Below are positions 22,340-33,989 of a DNA stretch of 64,000 bases, one piece after another (within the stretch, counting starts at the first letter, position 1; each line of letters starts with the position of its first letter). This DNA comes from Panax quinquefolius (lineage: Eukaryota > Streptophyta > Magnoliopsida > Apiales > Araliaceae). Location: positions 30,234,681-30,298,680 of the forward strand of contig CM035162.1 in NCBI GenBank assembly GCA_020205615.1, written 5' to 3'. Position numbers and translations under genes: made by a program. Under the pieces are notes generated by a model. The model had not been told where the DNA came from. It ran no database searches and was given only the letters and a program-made list of their open reading frames with translations.

Positions 22340-23773
22340 CTTGGTTAGTTTCCTTCCAAATACTTGGAGAAGCGAATTAATGTAAAGATTACTAATATTT
22401 ACTCTTTAATTTAGGAAGATATACCAAGCACGCGAAGTAAAGACCATGTTGCATCAACTTCGTTTGCACTGTTTGCTTCTTGCTTTGTGACCCTTTTGGA
22501 AAATGCACCACTTGTGTTATAGGAAAATGAAAAATAAAAAATATTTGTTCTTTGCGATTTTTTTTTTGGAATGAAAATTATTTGACAAGAATATTAAGTA
22601 ATATTTGCATCTATAATATTATAATAAGTAATATTTGCATATCTATTACTTATTATAATAACACAAATAATAATAGTACAAATAGTGTTTTATTATATGA
22701 ATTAATTGGGATATTTTGGTTGGTCCTGAATTAAATTGACTCATAAAATATACTTGAATTTAATTGTTTGATATTTTTATTTTATTATATTTGTATTATC
22801 TCATAAAATATATATGAGAATTGGTAGATTCCAGCTCTTTTCTTTGTGGGCAACTCATTCTAGAATTTGTAGACAATTCAATGTATATCTAATAATATAA
22901 ATTGGTAGTTTCCTCTATTTGTAAGTATTTAATTATATATGATCCTCTCTTTGTAGGAAACTTTAAATGTATTATACACTCATTTAAAATCATCTTTTAA
23001 TAATTTTGTTTTTTATTTTACTTTTTTGTCTAGATGAGCCAAGATGTTTTATATATTAAACACAAAAAACGAATATTTATACAATTATTGGGTACGATTA
23101 TAGGTCTAATTATTTTAATAAATAATTATTAAAATAACATTTCAAAGACACTTTATATAGGTTTTTTAAAAATTACCTATACAATTTTCTTTTTAGTTCG
23201 GTAAAAATTAGAGATATATTTCTATTTTAGATTAATAAAGTGACATGACATTCTTAGTTTGTCATTATTTTTTCACTATCATTTATATCATCACACTATC
23301 TTACTTAACTATTATTAAGAGTATATTTAATAATATAAATTACAATTATTAAAAAAACACAATTATAAATCCTCCGAGCAAGTCCTTGCAAAAAATTCAT
23401 GGTCACTAGTTGTCTTCCAATTGTGGGCCATAGAGTTACTAATTTATGGACTTAAGTCCTTTCTTTATTGGAACAATTCATTTTTTATTACATTTTAAAA
23501 ATTATTACAACAATAAGTCTTGACTCATAAAATATTTACTTTTTGCATTTAAAATTTTATTTATAAAATTAGTTTCTCATCCCTTTAATTTAATTGAGTG
23601 TTTTTAATTTAACACTTTCTCTCTCCTCCCAACCCCTTGTGCATTATAAGGCATTGAATCAAACACTTTGATAGCTTCATCAATATATCCATTACTTTAC
23701 ACATTTAGCAAACTAGTAAGTACATAAGCTTTCCATCAAATATTTGTGAGCTAATTGAATTTCTCCACATCCA
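22340..23773. other. AT-rich stretch with no recognisable feature
   Basis: No LTR, no ORF above about 60 codons and no RNA gene is visible. It is very AT-rich, with short homopolymers and an imperfect duplication of AGTAATATTTGCAT near 22601-22640. It may be old, decayed transposon DNA or true intergenic sequence. Confidence 0.5.
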
Positions 23774-24115
23774 CACTACGATTTTTTCATAAAGACAGGT
23801 TGGTAGCCAAACATTCAACTAAAAGTAACCAATTCGGTGTTATTAGGTTACTAATTTATTTTTTAAAAAAATCTATTCTGATTTTTTATTTAATAAAATC
23901 TGAATTGGTATAACACTTTATCTGAAATGTAACCAATTTAGTTTTATTGGTTACTAAGTAATATAAAAAATATATTATATTTTTTTTTTCATAGTGCGAT
24001 TGATTTAATACAAATGTAACCAACAAAAACTAAAATTGTTACCTTTGTATGAAAATTTTAGTTACCAAGTGCACCAAATTTATCTTGGTTACCCACAAAA
24101 CTAAAATGGTTACGG
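23774..24115. repeat. Cluster of GTAACC/GGTTAC motifs, CACTA-like left end
   Basis: A CACTAC start at 23774 is followed by about nine copies of GTAACC or GGTTAC (often GTAACCAA) in both orientations within 290 bp. A CACTA-type end followed by many short subterminal repeats is the hallmark of EnSpm/CACTA transposons. A TAGTG at 23992-23996 could be the other end of a 223-bp miniature element, but the motif cluster continues past it and the flanking 3-mers (CCA and CGA) do not match. No transposase is seen. Confidence 0.3.
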
Positions 24116-24423
24116 CTTTGTATAAATGTTTTGCTACCAACCGCACTTTAAAATTGTTTGACTACAAATCGGTGTCCCAATTTAAAAATTGTTCCCGTAT
24201 GCATCAAAAGCAACCTCTCCTCTACAACAATGCCATCGAGTCTTATGCAATGGCCATAATAGATGAGGAGATCGGCGTCCATAAAGGCTACATCTTCAAG
24301 ATCTACGGTCTACATATTCTTCAAGTGTCGGACAAGCGGCTGACGGCGAAGAAGAAGAAGAAGATCGGCAAGACAACCAATGAAGGAGGCAGACGAAGGA
24401 GAGGACCGCATAAAGTGGAGTAG
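24049..24423 (+). CDS. Small unrecognised ORF, basic C terminus
   Basis: A 124-codon open frame from ATG to TAG. The first 45 codons run through the GTAACC repeat cluster and look non-coding. From about 24190 the base composition becomes clearly GC-richer than the surroundings, and the encoded segment ends in a strongly basic tail (KKKKKIG, then GGRRRRGPHKVE). I recognise no family. It could be a captured gene fragment inside a CACTA-like element, the last exon of a decayed gene, or chance. There is no upstream exon, promoter or splice evidence I can support. Low confidence that it is expressed. Confidence 0.2.
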   Translation: MKILVTKCTKFILVTHKTKMVTALYKCFATNRTLKLFDYKSVSQFKNCSRMHQKQPLLYNNAIESYAMAIIDEEIGVHKGYIFKIYGLHILQVSDKRLTAKKKKKIGKTTNEGGRRRRGPHKVE

Positions 24424-24426
24424 TTT

Positions 24427-24914
24427 TCTTTTTGAATCAAGGTGTTTTTTATTTTTGTTGGTTTGGGTTACACGATGTGTTTACTATTGTTATTATTACA
24501 TATTATTGCACTATTATTATTATAATTATTTAATTGGTGTACTATTCTTGTAATATCTTCTTATTTGTTGTATACTTATGTAAAGGACTCTTCTTTATTT
24601 AACCAAAGGCCCAAATATATGGGAGGTAGGAGTACCATTTAATTGGGCCTATTTTCCAATAAAAGAGGTGTGGGACAACCATTTGTAAAAGTACAAATAA
24701 AACTGATATTTGCACATGATTTTTTGATATTTTCACATGAAAACGTAACTATAGATCCTATAACGAATATTTTTACCTTTATTATACATTTATAACGATA
24801 CTTTTTAATTTTCTTTGTAAAATCACATTCAAACAAATAAGGTTGCGAAGAATGATCCAAAAAAAATATGTTTAGAAAATAACAACTTATCGCGTTCTCA
24901 TCTAAACTCCTAAC
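24427..24914. other. Spacer without recognisable feature
   Basis: AT-rich sequence. A 95-codon minus-strand frame (24926-24639) has no family resemblance and composition like its surroundings, so I treat it as chance. Confidence 0.4.
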
Positions 24915-25490
24915 TAGAGACGACAAAAAGAGCGAAAACTAAACCGACCTAAAAATAGTTTGAAAAAATTCAACCCGAATCTAAGACCGGATAGGGCCAA
25001 CCCGAGTTTGGGGGATTGGAACCAGTCCAAAGATTGGGGAGTAAAAATATAAAATACTAGCCTAAACTAGTTCGGTCTTGGGACTGAATTGACTTGAAGA
25101 CCGTTCGTTAGGGACCGAAGACTAGACCGGAGACCGAATTGAGTAGTAATTACATATTAACATTCACACATTTATTCATTTTTTTAAATTACACAATTTT
25201 ATTATTTTTTTTACGCTTTCTTTGCAATACAAATTTCACATTTATTTTCTTTCTTTGTAGTTCAGTTGAATCAATATAATATTCAAATTACTTTTATGTT
25301 ATTTTACATTTTTTGAAGTAAAATAGGTAAATAAATTTGTTAAAAGTTGTGAAAAGTAGGACAAAAATAATTAAAAAACCCGAAATACCGAAAGACCGGA
25401 CTGAATACCGTAGTTTAAGATGGTGGTCTTATTTGGTCATGGTTCTCTAGCCAAAGGATGGGCCTGAACCGGTCTTATCAAACCACTACT
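24915..25490. repeat. MITE-like element rich in ACCGAA/GACCGG words
   Basis: The segment carries repeated words such as CCGACC, GACCGG, GACCGAA and ACCGG, in mirror order at the two ends (AAACCGACC near 24940 and GAACCGGTCTTATC near 25465). This texture is typical of non-autonomous hAT-type elements in plants. Possible ends are TAGAGACGAC at the left and CCACTAC at the right, but a clean 8-bp target duplication is not visible. No coding capacity. Confidence 0.35.
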
Positions 25491-25689
25491 TTGTAATAAT
25501 AGGAAATTGATATTTCACATAATTTTTTAATATTTCTATATATGAAAAGTGTCGCTATAGATGTACAGATATCAAAAAGTCATGTAAAAATATCAGTTTT
25601 CTAATAATATACTATATATTTAATATTGTAATATAATAAATGATAAATTATTAATTACTATACAACTCTTAAATTTGATTTTGGAGAAC

Positions 25690-26130
25690 CAAACTTAAAA
25701 GCAATGTTTTGAAAATCGGACTAGCCCAACCAGTTGAATCGGGAATCGTTCCTATATCTGATTCAGTTTAATCCGGTTGAATCAATTTGGTCAAAACCGA
25801 ATTGAATCAATTGATTATCGGTCGATTGTTGGTTCAACCGATAAAATCTGCTAAGTTAACCCAGTGACTCGATATTTAATTTTTTTAGTACCAAATTTTT
25901 TTAATATTAAAATTAATCACTTCTAGTAATATTATAACATAATTTCATTACATTTTAGTTTATCAAAAAAAGAATTTTTTATTTTTTATTAATTATTACT
26001 AATATTTATTTATAATATCACCCGTTCAATAACAATTCGACTACTAATAAAATCACTAATTCATCTATCCAATAAGTAATTCGACTATTGGTAGAATCAT
26101 TGATCCATCTATCCAATACTTTTTTTTAAT
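25690..26130. repeat. Second MITE-like element with CGGTTGAA words
   Basis: Starts near AATGTTTTGAAAATCGG and contains CCGGTTGAATC, CAAAACCGAATTG and GGTTCAACCGATAA, again the texture of decayed non-autonomous hAT-like repeats. At 26017-26125 a unit of about 55 bp (AATTCGACTA to CATCTATCCAATA) is repeated twice in tandem. Ends and target duplication are not defined. Confidence 0.35.
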
Positions 26131-26945
26131 TGGATGATTAGTAGGAGTACAAAAATATTCTGCAAGTCACGGAAACTTCATTAGTGTGTCCAACCGAAAG
26201 GGAAAAGAGAATAATATTCTATCAAGTCAAGCTAACTGCTCAAGTCAATAGAGAAAAGCATTTAAAAATATGAGAAGTCCTAAAGATTAGGGACCCCAAT
26301 ATTCAAAAAAAAAATGCATATAAATTTTAAATTATTTTTAATTATTATATATATAAATAAAATTTATTTTTATTTTTCATCAATTTATAATTACAACGTA
26401 TATCAAAATATGAAATTGATTAAAATTATAAAGTTGACTAAGATCATATAAGATTGGGATCATATTCAATTTTCACGTGTAATTTTTTTTTATTTGTTCA
26501 TGTGAAGCGTATTTTTGTTTTTGACAGAGGCTTGATTATCACATTGTAATAGACTAATAGTGATTATATATTTGATTATACAAAGAATTTTGTTATGTAT
26601 TGTAAAAAATTCTGTCTACTTATAATTGTCACTTGTATCCATATATTAGATAGATGGGCTAAAATTATAAGGTTGGTTCATTGTATTATTTATAGGATTA
26701 CTATTAATATTTATCCACGTAATTAATAATAAAAAAATAATATATAAAATTATAAAATATATCATTTTTCTTATAAAATACATTGTACTTCCCATAAACT
26801 TTTGTAAAAAATAACAATAAATAAATTGAAACAACTCGGGTCTAGTTTCGAGTCCGAATCAAACCATTTTTTTCTAAATACGATCTTAAAACCAATAGCT
26901 CAATAGTATCTTCATCCAAATAAGGCCTTAAATCAATAGCTCAAA
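26131..26945. other. AT-rich spacer, nothing recognised
   Basis: No ORF, LTR or RNA gene that I can support. Long A/T homopolymers are frequent. Confidence 0.5.
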
Positions 26946-27243
26946 AGGTCATGACTAAACGTACTATTGTTAGTAGCTTAATTCTTTATATACAGATAAT
27001 TTTTTTTCATATCTTTCATTATAGGCCGGGTATTATTGTTAGTAACTTAATTCTTCATATACAGATAAATTTTTTTCATATTCGTGTCTCCACCTCCCGA
27101 CCTTCCTCTCTTTATTCTGAGATAATACCACCAGTGGACTAACCCAGATCAAATTCCGAGTCAAAAATATATTTCGGGTCAAATCTCAATTCTATCAAAA
27201 ACATCATGATTGAATGTACTATTGTTAATAACTTAATTCCTTA
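26946..27243. repeat. Flank duplicated at 33746-33989, with short tandem repeats
   Basis: The phrase ATTGTTAGTAACTTAATTC occurs at about 26962 and 27033 with a period of about 72 bp, and again partly at 27222. The part from about 27030 to the LTR-D junction at 27244 recurs at 33746-33989 in the same orientation, including the stretches GTGTCTCCACCTCCC and GATAATACCACCA and the junction to the D LTR. No coding sequence. Confidence 0.7.
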
Positions 27244-27313
27244 TGTGACGCCCCCAAAATAGGTTCAATCCATCCAACCTATTCGAGAAATGCCAAATAC
27301 ATGGTATGAAAAA
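27244..27313 (-). mobile_element. Tip of a family D LTR, interrupted by E2
   Basis: Seventy bases of the 3' end of a D-type LTR in minus orientation, starting TGTGACGCCCCC and carrying the D-specific AGGTTCAATCCATCC. At 27314 it is replaced by the family C LTR of E2. The matching continuation is not found on the right of E2. Confidence 0.65.
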
Positions 27314-27859
27314 TGTGACGCTTCCCAAAATAGGTATACATCACCTATTACGAGTTGTCAATACATGGTACGAAACAACTACAACTTTATTATTACAACA
27401 AGAAAAGCGTGAGTTTGAATACAAATATTATCTTCTGCACAATATCTATACTCAAATAAATCCTCATCACATTTATTGATACATTATTTTACAAAAATGG
27501 TGAGGACTACTAAACAATCCTTTCTAAAACATTCATTCCATACCTACGACTGCACTCGCTATATTCTCGCCTCCGAAAAAATGGAACAAAAAGAAAAGGG
27601 TGAGCTCAACTAGCTCAAGAAAGAATATTATGACTAAGATAATATACAACAAATTATCGTTAGTCTTCAACAGGAAAAATATAATAGAATACAATAGACA
27701 ACAAATTTTAAATCAATATTCGCAATGAAATAATAATTCATTAGAAGAGTTAAGTAGAGAATGCAAACTACTATCTTCTATGTATGAATTTAAAAGTTCA
27801 TCGCTCATCTTTTATCCCCGTAACATCAATCAATATACATCCGGAATCAAATATTCATC

Positions 27860-28040
27860 TTTGCACTTTAGCCAAAGATATTCATCACCGGGTCATGTTC
27901 ATTTAAACACATGTTCATCTTTACACTACGGCCAAAGATATTCTTCGAAATCATTCATCTTTGCACTCACAGCCAAAGATATTCTTAAGAAATCATTCAT
28001 CTTTGCACTACTGTGCCAAAGATATTCCATAATATCATCA
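27860..28040 (-). repeat. ~48-bp hairpin array, C/D LTR type
   Basis: Four units in which a seven-base stem, ATCTTTG and CAAAGAT, encloses a 9-10-nt loop around CACTACGGC. Same array: L2 35300-35440 (3 units), D host 38045-38340 (diverged), L3 39715-39935 (5), L4 44107-44250 (3), L5 52674-52810, L6 54075-54165, E4 57025-57215 (4) and 63835-63975. Confidence 0.8.
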
Positions 28041-28279
28041 TTTAAGACCGAGGATGATGAAAATATTTTTTAAAGAAACGAATCCATTTGAAACAAAATG
28101 ACAAGGATTAAGGATTAAGGATTCGTACTTGGTTTTATCCACGTCCAAAAATACCTCAAAAATAATCATAGTGGTGTAAAATTCAAGAATGATCAAAACA
28201 TGGATACAATCGGAGTTAGTATCCGAATAGATGTTTTGGACGAAAAGAAGAAATTTTATTTTTTATGAATAAGATCAGA

Positions 28280-28485
28280 TATCGTGAATAGTCTTAGTAT
28301 ATACGTGAATAGTGCCGTGATACGTGAATAGTAACTCAGACACCAAAAAGATAGAAATTCCACAAAAACATCTTCACGCTTACCGCTTAATAGTACTCAT
28401 GAATAAAGAATCGTGAATAAGAACTCATGAATAGTAACTCGTGAATAGTAACTCATGAATAGTAATCCATGAATAGTAACCCCGA
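28280..28485 (-). repeat. 14-15-bp TATTCACGAGTTAC array
   Basis: About ten imperfect units reading GTGAATAGTAACTC on the + strand (TACTATTCACGAG on the LTR sense strand), placed between the TATA box and the hairpin array. Equivalents: 35675-35835, 40160-40370, 52285-52445, 56579-56790, 63390-63600. Unit number differs between copies; L4 keeps only two or three (44490-44530). Confidence 0.8.
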
Positions 28486-28756
28486 CATGAAAAAGTTCTA
28501 AATTTGATAAAACTTCAGATCAACATTTCAAAGATAATGATATTGAAGAAATAATATCATTACGAAAAAAATAATATCCCTTACCTCGAAAGATTTGTAC
28601 TTTAAATTTAAAACCCTGGATATAGGCTATGACTTGGACTTGCACTCAGATATAGCAATACTCAAAGTATACTCAAAATACTCACAAGAATACGCTTCGA
28701 TAATATAGAGAGAGAAAACTTTAGTTTCGTGTGATTTTCAATTCTAACCCAAGCAC

Positions 28757-28768
28757 CCTATTTATAGG
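28757..28768 (-). promoter_or_regulatory. TATA box of family C LTR
   Basis: CCTATAAATAGG on the minus strand. The same box is seen at 36117-36127 (L2), 40628-40639 (L3), 42722-42734 (D host), 44807-44817 (L4), and on the + strand at 52005-52016 (L5), 56300-56311 (E4 5' LTR) and 63107-63117 (E4 3' LTR, right half altered). Confidence 0.65.
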
Positions 28769-30120
28769 AAAATGCTTGAAACACCAAAGCGAAAAATTTA
28801 ATATAATATTAATATAATTATACAAATTTTCTTTAGCCCACCTTTTTGGTCAAAACACCACCAGCCACACATGTTAATGATGTCCAAAAAATACAAAAAA
28901 CGTTTTTTTCTAACAAAAATAATTTAAACTCCCAAAAATCAATTATTTGAACTTGAACTTCAATAATTCATAATAAATAGCCCTTTCATCGAGAAAATTC
29001 TAATCTTGCGAGTTTTTATAGGAATTTCAATTCTCTACAACTTTGCGTAAGAAAGTTTTTCCAAATTCCAAATAGAAATTGACCAAAATCCACAAACCAA
29101 GCGATTTTACATGTGCTATAATCAAATTTCAAATAATAAATGGGGTCCCACCGACATGTTTAACATGTTTTAAACATTTATTGCAACAAAAATACTCTTC
29201 CTCCTCGTATACTCATATATCCCACATTCGTTGTAAAAATATCACCGTAATATATTATTAAAATAATATATTTAAATGAATTATTTTATCGTAAAAGATA
29301 AAATATTAATTTTCAACAATTGTCATTTTAAAATTTTCTCCATCTATATCCACATAAAATCAATATTTTCCTCATCATATAAATCAATAATTAATTATTC
29401 ACAAATAATATTACGTAATCATATTATTGACAATCAGCGCCTCAGGAAAGAGGGGCTTTCCAATAAGAATTTCTTCTAACTGGCGCAATTATTAGTGACC
29501 AAACCTCTCCTTAGATAGAACTTTCTAGACATTGCCAATAATGTTATCTAATAATATTATTCAGATAATATGAATTATTGCTTCGATAATGAAAATATAA
29601 TGTGTAATGACAATTATTGAAACAACAAGAATATAAAATATCAACGCAAAGAATTATTAACTCAATAAAATAATCGAACAAAGAATTACTGTAACCATTA
29701 TTGAGTAGTGCCTTCACGTAAGAATCAATAATTGGTGCAATACCGTAGCTACTTTGCTCAACAACGCCAGATAGTGTGTTTTTAACCACCGGGTATTCCA
29801 ACAAAGATAATCTAACAAACTACTGTAGTTATTTAAAAACAACTTATATTTGTCGCTTTCTTCATCCAATCGCTTTCCAGTTATGGGGCCCACACATGGG
29901 TCACTACCAATCGCATTTAATATTCCCCGACAAAGCATTTAATATTCCACGACCAAACGAATATTCCCTCGACAACAATGAATATTTTATAACCACTTGC
30001 TTATTTTAAAATATTTGCGTATTTAACCCTTAACTATCCACATTAATCAAATCAACCCTTACTATTTAAAATAATAAATAAAGAAAATTCCTTTTTTTTA
30101 AAAAATTTCGAGGTCTTACA

Positions 30121-30133
30121 ACCTCCCTCCTTA
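30121..30133 (-). promoter_or_regulatory. Polypurine tract of E2
   Basis: The minus strand reads TAAGGAGGGAGGT directly before the 3' LTR start, the expected plus-strand primer site. The last codons of pol overlap it. Confidence 0.85.
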
Positions 30134-33100
30134 TGAAATTTAGTCCCCGAAATTGGCGACGTCGACTGTGTTTGAAAAGGTGAGGATACCTCGCTTTCAT
30201 TTCCGCTTTCCAATTCCCGGTGTCATTTCCTCTATAACATGATTCCTCCACAAAACTTTAACTTGTGGTATGACCTTTCATGGCGTAGGGACATGCTCCT
30301 TCCTATCCAAGATCTTGACAGTACCTCCTCATACGTTAAGTCTTGACTATCTCGTCCTGGTTCTAACTCTATAACGTGATTCGGTCTTTCACATATTTAT
30401 GAAGTACAGATATGTGAAACACATTATGAACACGAGAGACATACTTGGAGGTAACGCAGTCTATAGGCTACATTTCCTACTCTCATTAAGAATATGAAAT
30501 GGACCAATTAATCGTGGATTGAGCTTTCCTCTTCCCAAATCTTGTAACTCCCTTCCATGGAGCAACTCGCAACAATACATGATCCCTTACATTAAATTCC
30601 ACGTCCTTTCGATGAAGATCCGCATAACTCTTTGTCGATCTTGTGCTGCTTTGTATATATTGTCGAATCATTTGGATCTTTTCGGTAGTCATACGTATTA
30701 ACTCGGGTCCCAACAAATGTTGTTTCTTCACCCACCTCATCCCAACATATTGGAGAACGACATTTTCGTCCATATAATGCTTCAATGGAGCCACACCTAT
30801 ACTTCGCTTGCGATAAGCTGTTGTTGTGGAGAATTCCACCAATGGTAAATACTTATCCCAACTACCCTTGAAGTCTAGGACCACGAGTCTTAATAGATCT
30901 TCAAGAGTTTGAATAGTCCTCTCGATTGTCTCGTCCGGTTTGGGGATGGTATGTCAACTAAATCGCAAATCCGTGCCCATAGCTTTTTGCAAGCTAACCC
31001 AAAATCTTGAAGTGAATCTTGGGTCACGATCCGAAACTATGGATACAGAATGCCATGCAACCTCACAATCTCATTCACGCATATACTAGCAAGGCGTTCA
31101 AGGAATAAGTCTCCCCATATCGGTAGAAATGAGCGACTTGGTTAATCTATCAACAATAACCCAAATAGCATTGATGCCTTGAGAAACCGTAGGAAGACCC
31201 ATGTAACGAAATCCATAGTAATGTGTTCCCACTTCCATTCCAGAATCTCAGTGGTTGCAGCGGACCCTTAGGTACAAGATGCTCGCGCTTTACACGTTAA
31301 GCAAGTTAAACACATCGAGATAAACTTTGCAATCTCTCTTCATATTGTTCCACCAAAATGTATGTCAAGATCACGATACATTTTAGTACTTCCGAGATGG
31401 ATTGCAAATGGCGTATTGTGTGCCTCCATCATAATCTTGTACTTCAAATCGTAGTCGTTAGGAACACAAAGTCTAGAGTGGACTCAAAGTATTCCTTCTT
31501 CATCAATTCTCGCTTCCTAATAGCTCCTTCTTGTACTTTCTTTTCATATGCATCGGCTCGGGGTGGGTGGCTTGAGCAACCTTAACTTTTTCTATTAAAG
31601 TTGGCTCTATCGTATACTTGACATCATCGCACTCGTTCCTCGCATATGATCTTCTACTCAATCGTCGGCTACCACGTTAAACTTTACCGGGATGGTATTG
31701 AATAGTGTGGTCGTAGTCTTTCAATAGCTCGAGCCAACGTCGGCTGCGCATGTTGAGTTCTTTTTGAGTGAAGAAATATTTAAGGCTTTTATGGTCCGAA
31801 TATATCTCCACTTTCTCCCCATATAGATAGTGCCTCCATATTTTAGCGCTGAAAACAATTGCGCTAACTCTAGATCATGAGTAGGATAATTCCTCTCATA
31901 CTTTCTTTAAGTTGTCGCGAGGCATAGGCTATGACTTTCCCACGTTGCATGAGAACACATCCTAACCTTTTACACTGAAGCATCGTCAGTAGATAACAAA
32001 TCCATGCGAACGGATGGTATTGTTAGAACGAGTGCCGAAATAAGTCTCTCTTAAGCTCTTGGAAACTCTTCTCGCATTCTTCACTCCAAGCGAATTTTGT
32101 ATCCTTCCGAGTTAGGCGAGTTAATGGAGTAGCGATTCGAGAAAACCCTTCCACGAATCTCCGATAATAACCAAATAGGCCCAAAGCTACTACATTTCAC
32201 TTGATCCTGGGCTTGGTTGCTCCCAACTTTGTATTGCTTCAATCTTCACGGATCAACAGATACTCCATGTTTCGACACCATGCGCCCCAAGGAATGCTAC
32301 TTCCTCAAGCCGAACTTCGCATTTCTTCAATTTGGCATATAGTTGGTTTTCACGAAGCCTTTGGAGTACCGACTTTCAAATGGTGCTCATGATCTTCACG
32401 CTTTTGAATATATGAGGATGTCATCAATAAAGACAACAACGAATTGATCCAAATATTCCTGAATACTCGGTTCATCATATCCATGAAAGCCGCAGAGCAT
32501 TAGTTAGTCCGAAAGACATGACTAAGAATTCATAATGCCCATACCGGAGTTCAAAGGCGGTCTTTGGAATATCCTCGATTCTAATCTTCACCGATGATAT
32601 CCGAGCGAAGATCGATTTTGAAAAGAATTGTGCCCTTGCAATCGGGTCAAACAAGTCATCAATACGAGGTAGAGATACCTATTCTTGATGGTGACATGGT
32701 TCAATTCCCGATAGTCAATACAAAGTCGCATACTCCCGCTCTTTCTTCTTCTACAAATAAAACAGGAGCACCCCAAGGAGATGTACTTGGGATTTAATGA
32801 AACCGATGTCCAACAATTCTCATAGTTGGACCTTTAACTCCACAAGTTCAATAGGAGCCATTCGATATGGGGTTTTAGAATGGGCTTTGTACGTGTTCAA
32901 GATCAATAAAAATTCAACTTCACGTTACGGGGTAGGCCAGGAAGTTCTTCTAGAAATACATCAAGAAAGTCAATAACAACAGGGAATATTATTCAAATTT
33001 GACGTGTCTTTATTCAAATCCATAACATGGGCTAAGAAAGCTTGACATCCGCTTTTCAATAAACGAATAGCTTTATGATTAGATATGATAGTGATTGATT

Positions 33101-33718
33101 TTAATGGTTTAGTTGCTTGAATTAATACACAAAGTTGGTTAGGAATATGAAAACTAACAACCTTACGAAAACAATCAATTTTGGCATGATGAGTAGTTAA
33201 CCAATCAATCCCTAAAAGCACATCAAAAGCAAGTATCTTTAAAGAGATAAGGTCAATTTAACTTACGTAAGGTAAACTGGTGCCAACTTGAATCAAACAA
33301 GATTTATAAACAAACCGGATGTGATGAAAGTTTCTCTCCTCTGTTCGCTTCTTTATTTTCATGTGTGATTACTGAGTTTCCACAGATAGGTCAAAGTCTA
33401 ATTTCTCCTGAGTCAAGTTTAAACGCAAACCTCTAAGAGCACAAGGTGAGAGATAAATGAATGGGTAATCGATGACCTTATAGCCGAACACTTTCCGGAA
33501 GTATTTGTCATTAAATAGCTCTGAGTAAGACATGTATAAACTTCGCTCCCAAGAATTTATAAATAGCTTACCCCGTGATCACCTCTTTGGGTTCCTCGAT
33601 TATGACTAGTCACAACAAACGCTCTTCCCTAATCGCTGACTTTAACTTTCTCGACCAAGAACAAATTTTTTCGAGTCACCGTCCTCACTGAACTAGGTTT
33701 CGCCATCGCATAATCTCG
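30134..33718 (-). pseudogene. pol: E2 pol: protease, RT, RNase H, integrase
   Basis: Minus strand, right to left. Protease C-terminal block LLGIDWLTTHHAKIDC at 33175-33221. RT with GSMRLCIDYRELN (about 32700-32745) and the active site F-I-D-D-I-L-I at 32414-32433. RNase H to about 31640. Integrase zinc-binding region with FAIHLGSTKMYRDL and the CLTC pair (about 31280-31420), then core residues: MDF near 31205, DRDP near 31030 (preceding L read as S), and ETIERTIQTLE near 30900-30935, so D, D and E are all visible. The C-terminal frame at 30486-30884 and a tail with KARYPHLF (30180-30200) resemble the chromodomain-like end of plant chromoviruses. The zinc-knuckle region is only partly left at 33590-33718. 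Many frameshifts; a short gag-like piece sits in the protease N-terminal part. Confidence 0.8.
33474..33530 (-). other. Gag-like piece misplaced in E2 protease region
   Basis: In E3 the equivalent protease stretch (49350-49390) runs straight from the DxGSTHSF codons to the upstream part. In E2 about 55 bp intervene, and on the minus strand they read LFNDKYF, the Gag core motif also seen in E3 gag. A small gag segment thus appears to be inserted, or the copy is mosaic. Confidence 0.5.
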
Positions 33719-33989
33719 AGTTTGAATACAAATATTATCTTCTAGTATTATTCCTTAGTTTCCACAATTAATTCTTCATATACACACCCTTTCCGATATA
33801 CATACAGATGTCATAAATTTTTTCATATTCGTGTCTCCACCTCCCAACCTTCCTCTCTTTATTCGAGATAATACCACCAAAGGACTAACCCGCATCAAAT
33901 TCCTCAAAAATATATTTCGGGTCAAATCTCAATTCTATCAAAACATCATGATTGAATGCTTTTCTCCGCATTAATAACTTAATTCCTTA
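33719..33989. repeat. LTR remnant plus second copy of the left flank
   Basis: 33719-33745 is family C LTR sequence (TTTGAATACAAATATTATC), the only remains of the E2 5' LTR. From 33746 the sequence follows 27030-27243 with modest divergence up to the junction with a D LTR at 33990. Confidence 0.65.

Larger units (their letters stand above)
27314..30120 (-). mobile_element. 3' LTR of E2 (family C), complete
   Basis: Starts (minus-strand end) TGTGACGCTTCCC at 27314 and ends with GAGGTCTTACA at 30120; 2807 bp. Inside, on the minus strand: TATA box CCTATAAATAGG at about 28757-28768, an array of the AGTTACTATTCACG type (28280-28485), an array of four ATCTTTG hairpin units (27860-28040), then the conserved tail. 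The frame at 27780-28073 is only the translated hairpin array. Confidence 0.85.
27314..33745 (-). mobile_element. Ty3/gypsy element E2, gag and 5' LTR mostly deleted
   Basis: On the minus strand: remnant of the 5' LTR (33719-33745), then protease, RT, RNase H, integrase and C-terminal tail, then polypurine tract and complete 3' LTR of family C. Gag, PBS and about the last 110 bp of the 5' LTR are deleted. The left flank is the D LTR tip at 27244-27313. The right flank is a direct repeat of the left flank, not the continuation of the D LTR. Confidence 0.75.

Noticed and set aside
23774..23996. Complete 223-bp miniature CACTA element
   Set aside because: Beyond CACTA/TAGTG the ends do not match, the 3-bp flanks differ (CCA and CGA), and the subterminal motif cluster extends past the right end.
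27780..28073. 97-codon frame with repeated FIFALxAKDI-like peptide
   Set aside because: It is the translated C-type hairpin array on the antisense strand of the LTR; similar frames at 35232, 39694 and 39762 have the same cause.
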